From contig CM057002.1 in assembly GCA_029891345.1 (NCBI GenBank), forward strand, positions 65,800,590-65,864,589: DNA of 64,000 nt, read 5' to 3'. This stretch comes from Dryococelus australis (lineage: Eukaryota > Arthropoda > Insecta > Phasmatodea > Phasmatidae). How positions within the stretch are numbered: position 1 is the first letter of the stretch; each line of letters begins with the position of its first letter. The translations under genes and the position numbers were made by a program. The notes under the pieces were generated by a model. The model was not told the origin of the DNA. It searched no databases and worked only from the letters and a program-made list of their open reading frames with translations. Of this stretch, positions 24,240 through 35,221 are shown piece after piece.

Positions 24240-24631
24240 TAGGCTCTTCACGATAAAGTGAGCACTTTTAAAATCAACCTTACAAAAATGGCACTACCCC
24301 TGAGTGCATATATTTGAACGGGCGCACTGAGTGACATGTGCGTGGTAAAGTTGGTAACGATAGATGGATAGTAGGTCCATATGTTAACGTCGAATGAAAA
24401 GTGTTACGTAACCGTTTGTGATAATTTAAATTATTTCTTACGATTTCTGTTTATCTTAACGCCTCATTGTGTAAAAACTAGCAGATTTATAAAATTTTTT
24501 ACTTTTATAATCATTTCACAATTTCATTTGATCGGCGCATGAATAAAGTGCTGAGGCCCATGTCACAACGTGCATACAAGTAAATCTTCAGACGGGCTTT
24601 CAAATGTGATCATTAAACCGTGAACAGCCTG
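24240..24631 (-). mobile_element. M1 MITE in the CSP-A intron
   Basis: Reverse-oriented copy. TAGGCTCTTCACGATAAAG at the left, ACCGTGAACAGCCTG at the right; TA on both sides. Confidence 0.85.
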
Positions 24632-25105
24632 TAGTAGTGGATACTGTTTATCAGTTCATCATACACTGAAACGTGTGTTATAGTCGAGCCCTTTCTTTCT
24701 GCAGGACTTGACTTTTTAAGGACATGTTTATAACCCCATGCTCCTACTATGGGAGAATCTATATTACTTTGAGTAGACGTGTTTGACAGATATTAGATAC
24801 CAGGCAGGATAAATAACCATTGGAAATTCGTAAATGTCACGGATTCATTCTGCAGCAAGCTATGTATCTCGAGCACTTTCAACTCTTGGTGAAATTATAT
24901 AGCGAAATCATTGCTTCCAACAGCGCGGATGTGAAACTTGTATATGAACCATCGGAGAGACTAACGTTTGAATGGCTGTTGCCTGTTTACTTTCTCTATT
25001 TCTGTACTTCACTTGTCCACACAGAACATCCCAGACGTGCCAACAAATATCTGCTACTGGTCAGCTGAGTTAGACCGTGCGACCATTTTCAACGTTAGAG
25101 ATTTT

Positions 25106-25705
25106 ACTGGATACACCCGAATTTCGCGTGGAAAAAAAATCACCACATATACTAGGTTTCAACACTCTATGGCATACCAGTAGTTTTCATTTGCTTATTG
25201 GTGGCGTGTCTTTGTGAGGAGAATTGTTTTTACTTGGTTGGCCAATCAGAATCAGGTAACTTCGAATTCTGTAAGTCTGTGATTTTTGGGATGGCAGTCA
25301 AGACGCATAACTAGGGACATACAAAATTCGCGTTATTATTTGTCATCAGGCTGAACCTCACAGTACTGCATGCACTAGAGCCGATGTCGTTTACCATTGG
25401 TAGCTGCATATATGTGAAGACACTCCCTCTCTGACTGAACTACACGTGATTGGGGTACACATATTGTGAAGTGTTCCTTTATTGGTACAGTCACGCAGGG
25501 CGTGTCACATAAAGTATGGTCCAACCACAAAAGTATTGCAAAGGTACATGTGTTTCAGGTTTAACATGTCCCCAAATAATAACGCGAATTTTGCAGCTCT
25601 CTACGCATGACAAAGGAACCATCCAATCGCAATAGCGAATCTGAGCTACAGCGTTTTGAAGTACAACTGGTAACGAAATATTTTGGTGAAAATCGGGTGT
25701 CCCTA
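25106..25705. mobile_element. hAT-like MITE (TAGGGACACCCG group) carrying a nested MITE
   Basis: Left end GGATACACCCGAATTTCGCG and right end AAATCGGGTGTCCCTA; the interior is interrupted at 25312-25603. No clean outer duplication is left, and the right edge meets an M1 copy. Confidence 0.7.
25312..25603. mobile_element. hAT-like MITE nested in another
   Basis: TAGGGACATACAAAATTCGC at the left, CGCGAATTTTGCAGCTCTCTA at the right; 8-bp duplication CGCATAAC/CGCATGAC (25304-25311, 25604-25611). It splits the older copy 25106-25705, giving the insertion order. Confidence 0.8.
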
Positions 25706-26050
25706 AAATAAGTAGCATTACCATGTGCCTGGCCACATACGTCGGTCAAGTGGAACTTTGAAGTTATCAAAAAAAATAAACATTTTAGAAATTTGCAAAC
25801 TTTTACATTTAGATTCATTGCAAAACCCAAAACAAAAGAAATTATTTCATTGTTAACACATTTTTGCTAACATAACAATTTTAATTCTAATTTAAAACAT
25901 AGAACCACTTTCCCTCCATCGTTACCAACTTTGACCACATGTCAGTGCCAGTCAATGTGGATATTAAAATATATGCAGGTAGTGGCAGTGACATTTTTTT
26001 CAAAGATATGGTTCAAAACATCCTTAAATAACAGTGAAAAACCTATACTT
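25706..26050 (+). mobile_element. M1 MITE lacking its left end, CSP-A intron
   Basis: Interior matches from GTAGCATTACCATGTGCC and ACGTCGGTCAAGTGGAAC to the right end; the left terminal repeat is missing where it abuts a hAT-like MITE. Confidence 0.7.
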
Positions 26051-26346
26051 TAGAGCCACCTGGTTTTTGTGAAAAGATTTACATGAATGCTAAGCTCCAT
26101 TGTCCTATGGCATAAGAGCAGTTTTCCTTCAGTTATTGGCAACGTGTCTTTGTCGCGAGACAGTTTCTTACCTGACTGGGCCAATCAGAACTAAGTAACT
26201 ACTACACTGAATGTCCGGGATCGCGGGCAGACACTTGCAGCGCGTCATAATTAAAAATCATCCAATCACGAAGTTATATCTGAGTTCTAGTGTTTTGGGG
26301 TAAAAGTAGTCCTGAACTCATTTCGTGAAAAATAGGTGGCCCTACC
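26051..26346. mobile_element. hAT-like MITE, diverged
   Basis: Ends TAGAGCCACCTGG and AAATAGGTGGCCCTA are inverted repeats; the interior matches the 5395 copy (GTGTCTTTGT, GGCCAATCAGAAC, CCAATCACGAAG). Confidence 0.65.
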
Positions 26347-26940
26347 CGTAGTTTATATGTGGCATGTTGCAGAATAAATAACACTACAGTATGATCATTG
26401 TTGCGTGCGAGATTAACAAATTACACTCCAGCTGTAGCTTTGCTGTAGCTAATACTTCCGGTAGCTCACAAAGTGCTGAGAATTTCTGTTTGCTATTGTT
26501 TTTACAAACGAAAAAAAAAAAACGCTTTTCTCGTTTTCAAACTTTATGAATAAAATGTTTTAAAAACCACCCCATGTGTGATGTGTCTGGTTGTTTACTA
26601 CATAAGTCGTGTGTCAAGCGTTTTATTACGACTGACAATATTAAAGGATTTTTTTTTGGTTTAATTTAAATTTTAGTTATGTTTTGTCTAAAATTATAAT
26701 ATTTAATTAATAATTATAATTAATGAAACCAGAGAGAAAACACGTGGGTTGGTAACGCCTAGTAATAAATATTTTTTATACAAAATATTATTGAACGGAG
26801 TTCGCACGAATGCGGTGCGTCGTCCCTTTGCTGTAATTTTCTTGACTTGGTTAATCTTTGTTTGCATGAGGCGCAGGAATATCCTGGAAGTAGAACTTCA
26901 GCAGCGCTTCAGAAAGTTGGAAGTAACCACGAAGTGATTA

Positions 26941-27216
26941 TAGGGACGAGTGCCAGAACTTATTTCGCGGATTCCTTTAGTAACAAGCTAGAACTCGCAA
27001 TGTACTTAAGCCTCAGAAAGTTGTTCATTGTTTGCTACCCCAGACCTTGTAGCGCGGTTTTTTGTATTTTTGTATTCACTGGAGATCAGTTACTGGCTCA
27101 GATACGTCTAGAGAGTGTCTTAAAAACTGCGATCCAATTGAAACGTAAGCCGCGTGCACGTGTTTATGAAGTTAATCTTGTTCTCAAGTGAATTCGTCAA
27201 ATTTTTCGGTTCTCTA
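26941..27216. mobile_element. hAT-like MITE, diverged
   Basis: TAGGGACGAGTGCC then TTTCGCGGATTC at the left; GAATTCGTCAAATTTTTCGG then TTCTCTA at the right. No clear duplication. Confidence 0.6.
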
Positions 27217-27573
27217 AATATGTAATAAGTCCACTTTGCACAATAGTACGCTCACATAGAAAGAACCGTCACGACTTATACTAACTTATTCCTATCATTT
27301 CGCTTTACTACTCGCCTTAAGGGGGTTGTATTACGGACACTCGAATTTAGAGAAAATATTTCGCCATCAGTTGTATTTTGTAAAGCTTTAGCTCAGATCG
27401 CCTTTCTTGATTGGCTGATCCTAGTGTTGCGAGTCTAAAGGCGTGTGCTCGCGAATCACAGACATAAAGGATCGCAGTTACTTCGTTATGATTGGTGCGT
27501 CAAGTAAGAATATGTCTTCTCATAAAGACTCGTGGCCAATAAGTAAATTTAAAACTGCTTGTACGCCGGTAGG

Positions 27574-27846
27574 TAGAGACCTGCCAAATTCGCGTTATTA
27601 TTTTGCATCAGGCTAAACTTCACACTGCTGTATATACTGGAACCAACGTCGTCTCTACATTGGCTTCTTCATAAATGTGAAGCCACTCCCTTCCTTACCA
27701 GACTGCGCGTTATTGGACTAATCAATTGTGAAGTGTTCATTTATTAGAGCAGAGCTACGCAGGTCATATTAAATAAAGTACGGTCCAATGACAAACTAAT
27801 TGCAAAGGTACATGTACTTCAAGTTTAACATGTCCCCAAATAGCAG
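27574..27846. mobile_element. hAT-like MITE, right end lost
   Basis: TAGAGACCTGCCAAATTCGC at the left; matches 25312-25603 up to ACATGTCCCCAAATA, then stops. Confidence 0.7.
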
Positions 27847-28464
27847 TAAAAAATATAACAATGTTTGACACTGAAACATCATAAATCAGCTTATTTCATT
27901 GGAAAAACATTACAAATTTTAAGTGCGAAATAAATATGGCTGTCATCAGAAGAGAACTTTGTACTTTTATCTTTTTCCTGAAGGAAACAACACAGTTATA
28001 GGCACTAAAATAATGTTTCTAACTATTCCACTATCATATTTTCGATTTAGTTGTTATAAATATACAAAGTAATTGTGTAAGCGTACGTTCCACTAAGACC
28101 AGTTTACGTAATGTTAAACAATATGTGAACATATTTCGTTATATTTACACTCTAGAGTGAAGAGCAAAGTTTATTCTTTTCGTAAGTTCTGTCACAATAC
28201 AAATAGGAAGATCTTGGACAATTGTATTAATTTTATGCGAATTGCAATTATCCGATTTACTTACATACGAAGCGGAAAAATCCTGTACACATGCAACACC
28301 AGCACACCCTGGCAGTGAAAAATTTTAGTTGCCAAACTAAAAACATAGAGCTTCCGAACCAGCCACGATAATATTTTCCGTACAAGCTCGGGCGGAAGCC
28401 TCCTACACGAGACCTGCTACCCGAGCCTGCATGTAAGCTGTTACAGAGGCTTGTATGGAATAAC

Positions 28465-28758
28465 TAGGGATAGGAACATTTCGTGTGTTCAATAACCTGT
28501 AGGCTAGTTTCCACAATCCTGTGTACACTCGAGACTCACTTCCTTGTTTATTGGCTGCTGCTCCAGAGAGTAGCCTGTGTTACTCCACTCCTGGTAGTAT
28601 GGGAGTCGCTACTTGCTACCTTATAATTCTGCTATTGGCTCAGAGTCGCCCAGGATGTGACTAATAAACTACGATCTAATTGCAAACTCAACTTCAGTGT
28701 ACACGTGTTGCACGTCTATCTTATCCTGAAATGAACTCGCGAAATTTTCCTTTCTTCA
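28465..28758. mobile_element. hAT-like MITE (TAGGGATAGG group) with perfect TSD
   Basis: TAGGGATAGGAACATTTCGT at the left, GCGAAATTTTCCTTTCTTCA at the right; perfect 8-bp duplication GGAATAAC (28457-28464, 28759-28766). In the CSP-A intron. Interior matches 20003-20299 throughout. Confidence 0.87.
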
Positions 28759-29119
28759 GGAATAACCTAGACAACGAAACTAGTTGCCGCACAATTAGAG
28801 GCGAGTGCGTTTTTTATGATTGTACTTCTGTAACTGTGATTCACGAACACTCTTCACTCACGCATTTAACGTTAAGCGTTTATGTTGAGAACTTAATTGT
28901 TTTGTTGGTATAATTGGAACTTTTATATTAAATAAACATTAATGTTTACCTTATTTTCACATAATGCTGTTTTGGAATTAGTAAAGGTTTTCGTGGTTTT
29001 TCATTTTCTGTTTATTCCTTTTTAATTTTCTTACACTTTTTCTCAAATAAAATAGATAATATAACTTTTCCACTCTCTCTCTGATTGGCTAAAATTTCAA
29101 CCTTGTAGGAAACGGTCCA

Positions 29120-29898
29120 CATTGAGAGAAAATCGAACAAAATATTTATTTGTATATATCCAAATATATATTTAGTTGCCCTAACAAAATACACAGTTAA
29201 GCAAAGAAAATTTGAAAATCAAAAAAATTGCTTTTGTTCGTCTAATAAAATATGTGTTTGAATAAACAAAAAAAAATTGTGTTGGGCCATAAAAAAATTA
29301 GACTGTTAACTAAATATTTTGTTGAATTGTTGAATTGGCTGTTTTTATTTGTTTGGCCACTCATTTGATTGCCTTCGTTCGAAAATACAGCTCAAGAGTT
29401 TGTTGGTATTTTTTGTGACAATTTGGATAGTAACAGTGTTTGTTAGTGCAGCTATTGATACTTAACAGTCGTTTAAACACATTAATAAAACATTGCAACA
29501 AGAAACTGACAAGTAAAGCTGTAAAACATGAAATATTTGTTTGCTCGCTCACGTTGCTAGATATTTGCAGTGTTTATATTTATTTAAAAGCTTTCCGGCG
29601 TCGTCAGTTGTCACGTTAACTGAGATTTCTAAGGTGTAGTTCGCAGATGCAGGTGATCTAGGTTTGAAACTCGGTCGAACATATAAAATTATTTTATATC
29701 GGCCCAAACTGTTTTATGCATGCGTAGCCAAAAATATCTCTAGTTGCATCAACCAAATCTTACAGTTCGGGGCAACCAAATGAGAACGGCCAAATAATTT
29801 GATTTCAGAAACAAAATATTTCATTGCCCCTATACAAACAAATAATTTGGTTGCACCAAACAAATCTAGTTTGATTCAGCAAAACCTTTTTCTCAGTA
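29120..29898 (+). mobile_element. 779-bp non-autonomous element, copy 1 (CSP-A intron)
   Basis: Ends CATTGAGAGAAAATCGAACA and CAAAACCTTTTTCTCAGTA are inverted repeats of CACTGAGARAAA. The interior is dense in CCAAACAAAT/ATTTGTTTGG motifs. No open frame. The duplication is unclear, so I do not assign a superfamily. Confidence 0.75.
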
Positions 29899-30050
29899 CA
29901 TCGAAAATTGCACACGACCAATTAGGAAAATGTCCATAGACTCGTCCACACAAGCGGCTATATGGGCTTGCATGTAATTTCGTAGGAATGTTGTACCATA
30001 GCATACTGTGTGTGTGTGTGGAGCTTGAACCTTGTCATCTTGTGTTGCAG

Positions 30051-30253
30051 AAGGCATCCCAGAAGCGCTGACAAACGAGTGTGCGAAGTGCACGGAGAAG
30101 CAGAAGAAGGGAGTGGAGACCGTAATCCCGTTCCTCATTAAGAACAAGACTGCTATGTGGGAGGAGCTGAAGAACAAGTTTGACCCTGAGGGCAAGTACC
30201 AGGATCGCTATGCCCACCACCTGAAGAAAGCACAAGAACTCGCCGCCAACTGA
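30051..30253 (+). CDS. CSP: Chemosensory protein A, exon 2 (C-terminal half)
   Basis: Second and last coding exon of CSP-A. A TTGCAG acceptor at 30045-30050 joins in phase 1 to exon 1, giving LLREGIPEALTNECAKC. This supplies Cys78 and Cys81 and completes C52-x6-C59-x18-C78-x2-C81, the two disulfides of the family. Residues 82-134 are charged and helical (TEKQKKGVETVIPFLI, then W104-EELKNKFDPEGKY), with the conserved Trp and the FDPxGxY motif. The length is typical of the family. There is one N-x-T sequon (NKT, residues 99-101). The stop is TGA at 30251-30253 and the AATAAA signal lies 100 bp further on. The reading frame is clean, with no breaks, so the gene looks functional. It is much less similar to exon 2 of CSP-B than exon 1 is to its counterpart. 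Confidence 0.95.
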
Positions 30254-30352
30254 CCCACGCCCCACGTAGACAACGCTCGCTCATTAACACTTCTGCTACC
30301 GGCCACTTGTCACTTCCTTTCTTCATGACACTTGTATAAAACTTACTAACCT

Positions 30353-30358
30353 AATAAA
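30353..30358 (+). other. Polyadenylation signal of CSP-A
   Basis: AATAAA 100 bp after the stop codon, in an AT-rich 3' end; implies a 3' UTR of about 120 nt. Confidence 0.75.
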
Positions 30359-30456
30359 TATGTCTGTTTATCAAATACTGCTTTCAGGAACTTCATTCAT
30401 TTTCACATTATTATGGGTAGTGTCATTGCCTGAATTACTTTTTGACGCGTATTAAC

Positions 30457-30655
30457 TGTTTACACTCGAATAACGTAGGAGCCATGCCGATGTTGACGAA
30501 TTCTGAGTGGCCTGGCCAAATATAAAAACACCTCAGGAAGACATCAACCAATGGAAGCAGACAAACTGCTATAGGGTGCTTATAGTATTGAAGTCTACCA
30601 TTTACTTATATTTTTTTCGTGACAAATCGCTCGCTCTACACATTATCAACAGCTT
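30457..30655 (+). repeat. Dispersed repeat, copy 1 of 2 (just after CSP-A)
   Basis: Matches 41068-41270: GAGCCATGCCGATGTTG, GAATTCTGAGTGGCC, ACCAATGG, AAGTCTACC. Begins about 100 bp after the CSP-A polyadenylation signal. Confidence 0.65.
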
Positions 30656-31057
30656 CCTTATTTCGCACTCTAATATCTAAACAGTTGAAACTGCTCTGAA
30701 TCAGCGGGTTTGACTGCAGATGTGTTGAATCTGCTCCTATTGAACCATTCAATTCTACTATCACGTTGGTTTCTGGTATTCACTGAGCGAACACTGATTT
30801 GTACTGGTTACTCGTGAATTGCACTGGCTTGGTAGAATTCGCATACCACTGATTCGCCAGTACAATAAATCTCATAAACTGAAGATGCATTTAAAAAATT
30901 CTTCCGGTTGGAAACACTGGTTCAGATGTAGAGTTATTAATAATCAAAGACCTGCGAATTTCGCGGCATTATTCGGTGACATGTTGTACTCCACCTGTAC
31001 GTATGCACCAGTTTTTTCAATGGCTCATGTTTAACTTGACTCTCCCTCAGTAGCTCC

Positions 31058-31312
31058 ATCAATAAGTGAAGAGATTTTTGCGGCTCTTAACAGCAAGGTC
31101 TTGAGAGCCGATGAGGGTGATTGTGGTGAGTATGGAGCAGCGCCGGAATGAAAGGGCGAGGGAAATGGACATCCCCGAGAAAACCCGGTAAACCAACGTC
31201 AACGTCTGACACGACTCCCACTTGCGAAAATCCGGAGTGACCTGCCCAAGGATTGAACCCGACTGATCTTGGTGGGAGGCGAGCAGTTTAACCGCTCAAC
31301 CACACTCGCAAT
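31058..31312 (-). mobile_element. tRNA-derived SINE, family 1
   Basis: Minus-strand copy: the tail side begins near 31058 (GCGGCTCTTAACAGC on plus); B-box complement GATTGAACCC and A-box complement AACCGCTCAACCAC are present. Confidence 0.85.
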
Positions 31313-34309
31313 GCAAGGCCAGTTCCAAAAATTTTCTTTATTAATTCGTCGGCGATCGAACTGGGAGCCGGCTTTATGGGCAGTGATTTAAAAAAAAATG
31401 ATATTTCGAAAAAGCTCACATTGACGAGATCAGTCTTCATAACGCCAATTCGTCACGTCTCTCCTAATCCAGAGTTATACTACCCCCCCCTTCCCTCCCG
31501 ACATAGCCATTCCACATGTGACGCCGTCGGATGTTACTGTGAACAAAGCATTCCCCTCGGGGAGATCGCAGTGACTAATTACGTCTTTTGTTTTCAATCC
31601 GCCATGCTGGATTCATCAGTTATACCAAATCCAAAATACGTAAATTTCTTACGATATTCAGGATTTTTTTTTTTTTCAAATCAAAGGGTAAATTGTACAT
31701 GGGGTAAAATTGAACTATATGAAATGATATATCGAGTTCATATAATGTTTAAAATAAAAAACAAAAACATATTTTTCCAATTATATATTTTTATCGTAAC
31801 AAGATTAAGCATGAAATGAAACGCAAACTTAATTAAACATGAACAATTATTTTATTTATATAAGTTTCTCGCTATATTTTTTTTAATACCTCAAACATAC
31901 GTTTGTGTTCCTTCAAGCAAGTAATGTACTGGCCATTTATAAGTGAAAAGCATACATTTCTTAGGTTTTTTTAACCCCATCATTAAACGATACCACTGGG
32001 CACCAACTTTCTTCCTCTCGCTGTACATATAGATTTGGTTAGAAGCCCTTGATGCAGTAGTGATATCGATATATCGATATATCGATGGCAATGCTGGAGT
32101 AGGTAGATCCGAAGACCTGAATGCTCAGTCTAAGATCAGGTAACTTCACCGAAGAATAAGAAATGCTGAAGAAGATGGCATCGCCAACAGACACCGGGAG
32201 ATCACCTTTGTGGTAGTTATTCCCTCCCTCCTGAGTAGAGCTGCTACTCAACGGTATTTTTTTAATGTAACGAGACAGCCTTATTTTATTTGTTTGTTTC
32301 ACCAAGGAAGTTCTACGGTACTGCCAACGTTAGCACACAGAGTAAACTACAATGTTCACTTTGTTATGTTGGCAGACGAAGCGCATAACGTCGCCAGCCT
32401 GTTTTTTCCACCAATACTGGCTGACGTTGTGTAGGCAAAACTTCTTCATTTATCCACAGTTATTTAATGCCATTTACAACAGTAAATTAATCGAAGAAGC
32501 CATTGAATACTGTATAAAACATTTTGTCTATTCAGATTACAGTATAGATAATATTAATATAAATATGCATGCAAATGCAGTGATATACTCTGTCTTTCCT
32601 AAAGTTTTCAGATCTTGACAGATCGTGCGGAAAGTAGCACTCTGTAAACAGACAGGCTAAATAATTTTCCGCCACTATGCGCTTCCTACCTGACTGTTAA
32701 TGCATGTAAATAATGTGGTATTTTGGTATGATCTAAAAGTATATGATCTAGACTTATTTACAGGAGGATTTAAGATGGTGTGTTTGTGTTCGCTAATAGT
32801 ATGTATCTCTTAACCAAAGCCTTTAAAAGGTTTTGAAGTTAATGACGGCAAGCTACTCAGTCACAAAAAATTATTATTGAAGTTATTTTATAGTACCGCC
32901 GCTTTAAAACGATATTTTTTAAAATTGGTTTTAGTACACCGTTTCGTTCCCAGGTGACTTTTATTCATAACAACTTAGAGCAGTGCAGTTCCATATGACA
33001 ACGTCTATGTTCCCTATTATATTTACATACTCAAAACAAGTTGAAGAAATTGTCTTTATAGCGGCGATATTTTCCTGCATTCCTTCGACGTATGTATTTG
33101 TTTCATTATTGCAGTGTCTTATAGTAAACAGTAGCCTATCTGTATGTTTCTTGCTTTCTGCAAACACAGTCACGAATTTGCTTAATAATATTCGTGGCAC
33201 ATTTCATGAATGTTGTTGACACTCAGTGATCGTGCCATACATTTCTGTGCAGCGTTTTGTTTGATACGAGCTGGAATATAGAACTGTATACAGTCACCTT
33301 GCTTAACCTAGTAGGCAGAAGAAAAAGTTACTATATCTGGGGTAAAATCTATTTTTTAATTAAATCTGGAAATGAAACGAGATAAAAGTTTAATTATTCG
33401 GCTAGGTATTTAAATGTTAGTATTCTGACCCAGGTATGTCCTGTTCGGTACAGCCATTCAGATTTTGTGAGCGAAAAACGATTAAATGATTTTTGCACTG
33501 GGCCTACCTACGTATATGACAATTTACAATTGTTACGATGTTAAACTCAGTAAACTTCCACCCCCAATCTGGTTTTCTAAAACTTGTAGCTAATAAATAA
33601 ATTGACGTAAGAGTACTGTATAAAAATTAGGAAATAAACGGAACAAAAGGCCAGAGATGGCAACGTGTTTATGATGGGCGAAAACAACCTTGACAGAGTA
33701 TTTAAGTGTGTTGCCACTTAAGTTATACGCACTATAATACCACGCGAAGGGGTTTTTAGTAGCGGCATTTAAATAATAATAAAAATAAACTAAATTTTTT
33801 TATCTGATACGAAACACACAAAACCGGAAACACGCGAACACGAAAAATTAACGCCCACGCAAGGAAAATTTTTCTTCATTATTTTTCGTTGCAAGGAAAT
33901 GAAGATAAACAGTTGAATTTGTGATGAGTTCTGATATGTGGGCAAAAACTAATACTATATAGTATAACGTAATAAAATAATAAATTTATTCCAAAATAAT
34001 TCTCTATTATTGTTACACCATTTTTTTCCCCCGCTGATGAGAGATATTTACTGCTCATGACAATCAGCTAACGTTTTATTATTTCAACGGCGATGTAATC
34101 CTGAAGTACTTTAAAGAAGACGTTGGCAGCAGTAGATCTTAAAATCTGGAAACTTAATATGGGATAATCAGCATGTTCATAACATTTTACAATTTTGAGA
34201 GTTGTGTTCTTGTAAATGCTTCATCTTTGTCATTCGTTTTAAACAGTTGTTATTCTCCACCCTTCATTAGTAGCACTGCTTTTTTTTTTTTAAATACATA
34301 CAAAAGCAA
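31313..34309. other. No gene recognised
   Basis: AT-rich. Only a short perfect palindromic run (ATCGATATATCGATATATCG, about 32062-32085) stands out. No repeat family or coding support. Confidence 0.55.
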
Positions 34310-34498
34310 TAATAGTCAAATTTGTAAAACAATTACTTTTCTAATAATGCCAGTTTCATTGGACTAATTTATGAATAAAATGTTTGGGGCTCGTGGCAAT
34401 GTTAACTTTACATAAGGCGGAAGACTACGCAATGTGCATACAAAGAAGAACTTAAGCAGGGCTATAAAAAGTGCTCCGTTTGCCGTGATCAGCATAGA
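34310..34498 (-). mobile_element. M1 MITE, partial
   Basis: Reverse-oriented half copy, ending in AAAAAGTGCTCCGTTTGCCG; the other end is not recognisable. Confidence 0.6.
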
Positions 34499-35221
34499 GG
34501 ACAGAGGTGTAATGGCGCCGTGTCATGGCGGCGTGTAATGAAGGCGAGCTCCAGTTATCACACGCCAGCAATAAGGCGCAACGTCGTTCACCAATCAGCT
34601 ACTGGAGTCTCGCTTGCCAGACTGCAGCCCGGCCAATAGGGAATATTCAATTACCTGCAATAACCAGTCAGAGTTACGTGCTCTTTTCAAAAGTTTCGTG
34701 CAACCAATGAGCGACCGAGTTCGCCAACATCGAACGAAACACCGCGTTGCTTAAAATCTGTATACTTGCCTATTCTGTGATGGTATTTGAAGTGTTAATG
34801 GACACAAAAATTAAAGTTAAAATCCTCGTAATAGCGCTGTAGAAAGTGTCACAAATTATTTTTATTGTGCATTTCCGTCAGATTTATATTTGGTCCTCGT
34901 CACAAACACACGGCGTGTCCCTCAATCAAAGAAATGGTTTGTCGACTGAAGGTGTCTCAGGTTGCCAGTGGGCGAGCACGCTCCTACGTCACGACGACCA
35001 CAACGCAGCAGTGGTCGAGTTGCCATGGAATATTCCGGCTACAAACGGGTTTCTCCAGCCACTGCAGTGTGTCGAGTTGCAAGACGTGTTTCAGGTGGCT
35101 CCGCTCGCTTTCTTGGGATTACATTTTCCCGTCCACGTAACTAATCTGCATGTAACCTTGTCCTCAAATCGTAAGCAAATGATATGCTAATGGCAATATT
35201 TTCCTTTTCTTCCGTGGAATA
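34499..35221. other. No gene recognised; CCAAT cluster at 34591-34708
   Basis: CCAAT at 34591, 34633 and 34704 in a GC-richer stretch resembling the interiors of the hAT-like MITEs, but without recognisable ends. The overlapping open frames at 34846-35190 have no known domain. Confidence 0.5.

Larger units (their letters stand above)
23105..30050 (+). other. CSP-A intron (phase 1, 6946 bp)
   Basis: The intron runs from the GTAAAC donor to the TTGCAG acceptor, after a pyrimidine-poor TG-repeat stretch (30008-30020). It is mostly transposon-derived: an old block shared with 42.3 and 61.9 kb (from 23147), an inverted pair of hAT-like MITEs (23343-23749), further hAT-like MITEs (23754-24055, 25312-25603 nested in another, 26941-27216, 27574-27846, 28465-28758), two Tc1/mariner-like MITEs (24240-24631, about 25706-26050) and a 779-bp element (29120-29898) only about 150 bp from the acceptor. 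Confidence 0.9.

Noticed and set aside
31376-31819. 147-aa open frame, the longest in the window
   Set aside because: AT-rich, low-complexity second half (Lys/Asn/Phe/Ile) and no domain; starts just after a SINE.
32062-32085. ATCGATATATCG palindromic run as a regulatory site
   Set aside because: Simple-sequence palindrome; similar short runs occur at about 49890 without any gene nearby.
34846-35190. Three overlapping plus-strand open frames of 60-114 aa
   Set aside because: No recognised domain, no consistent frame, and no splice or promoter support.
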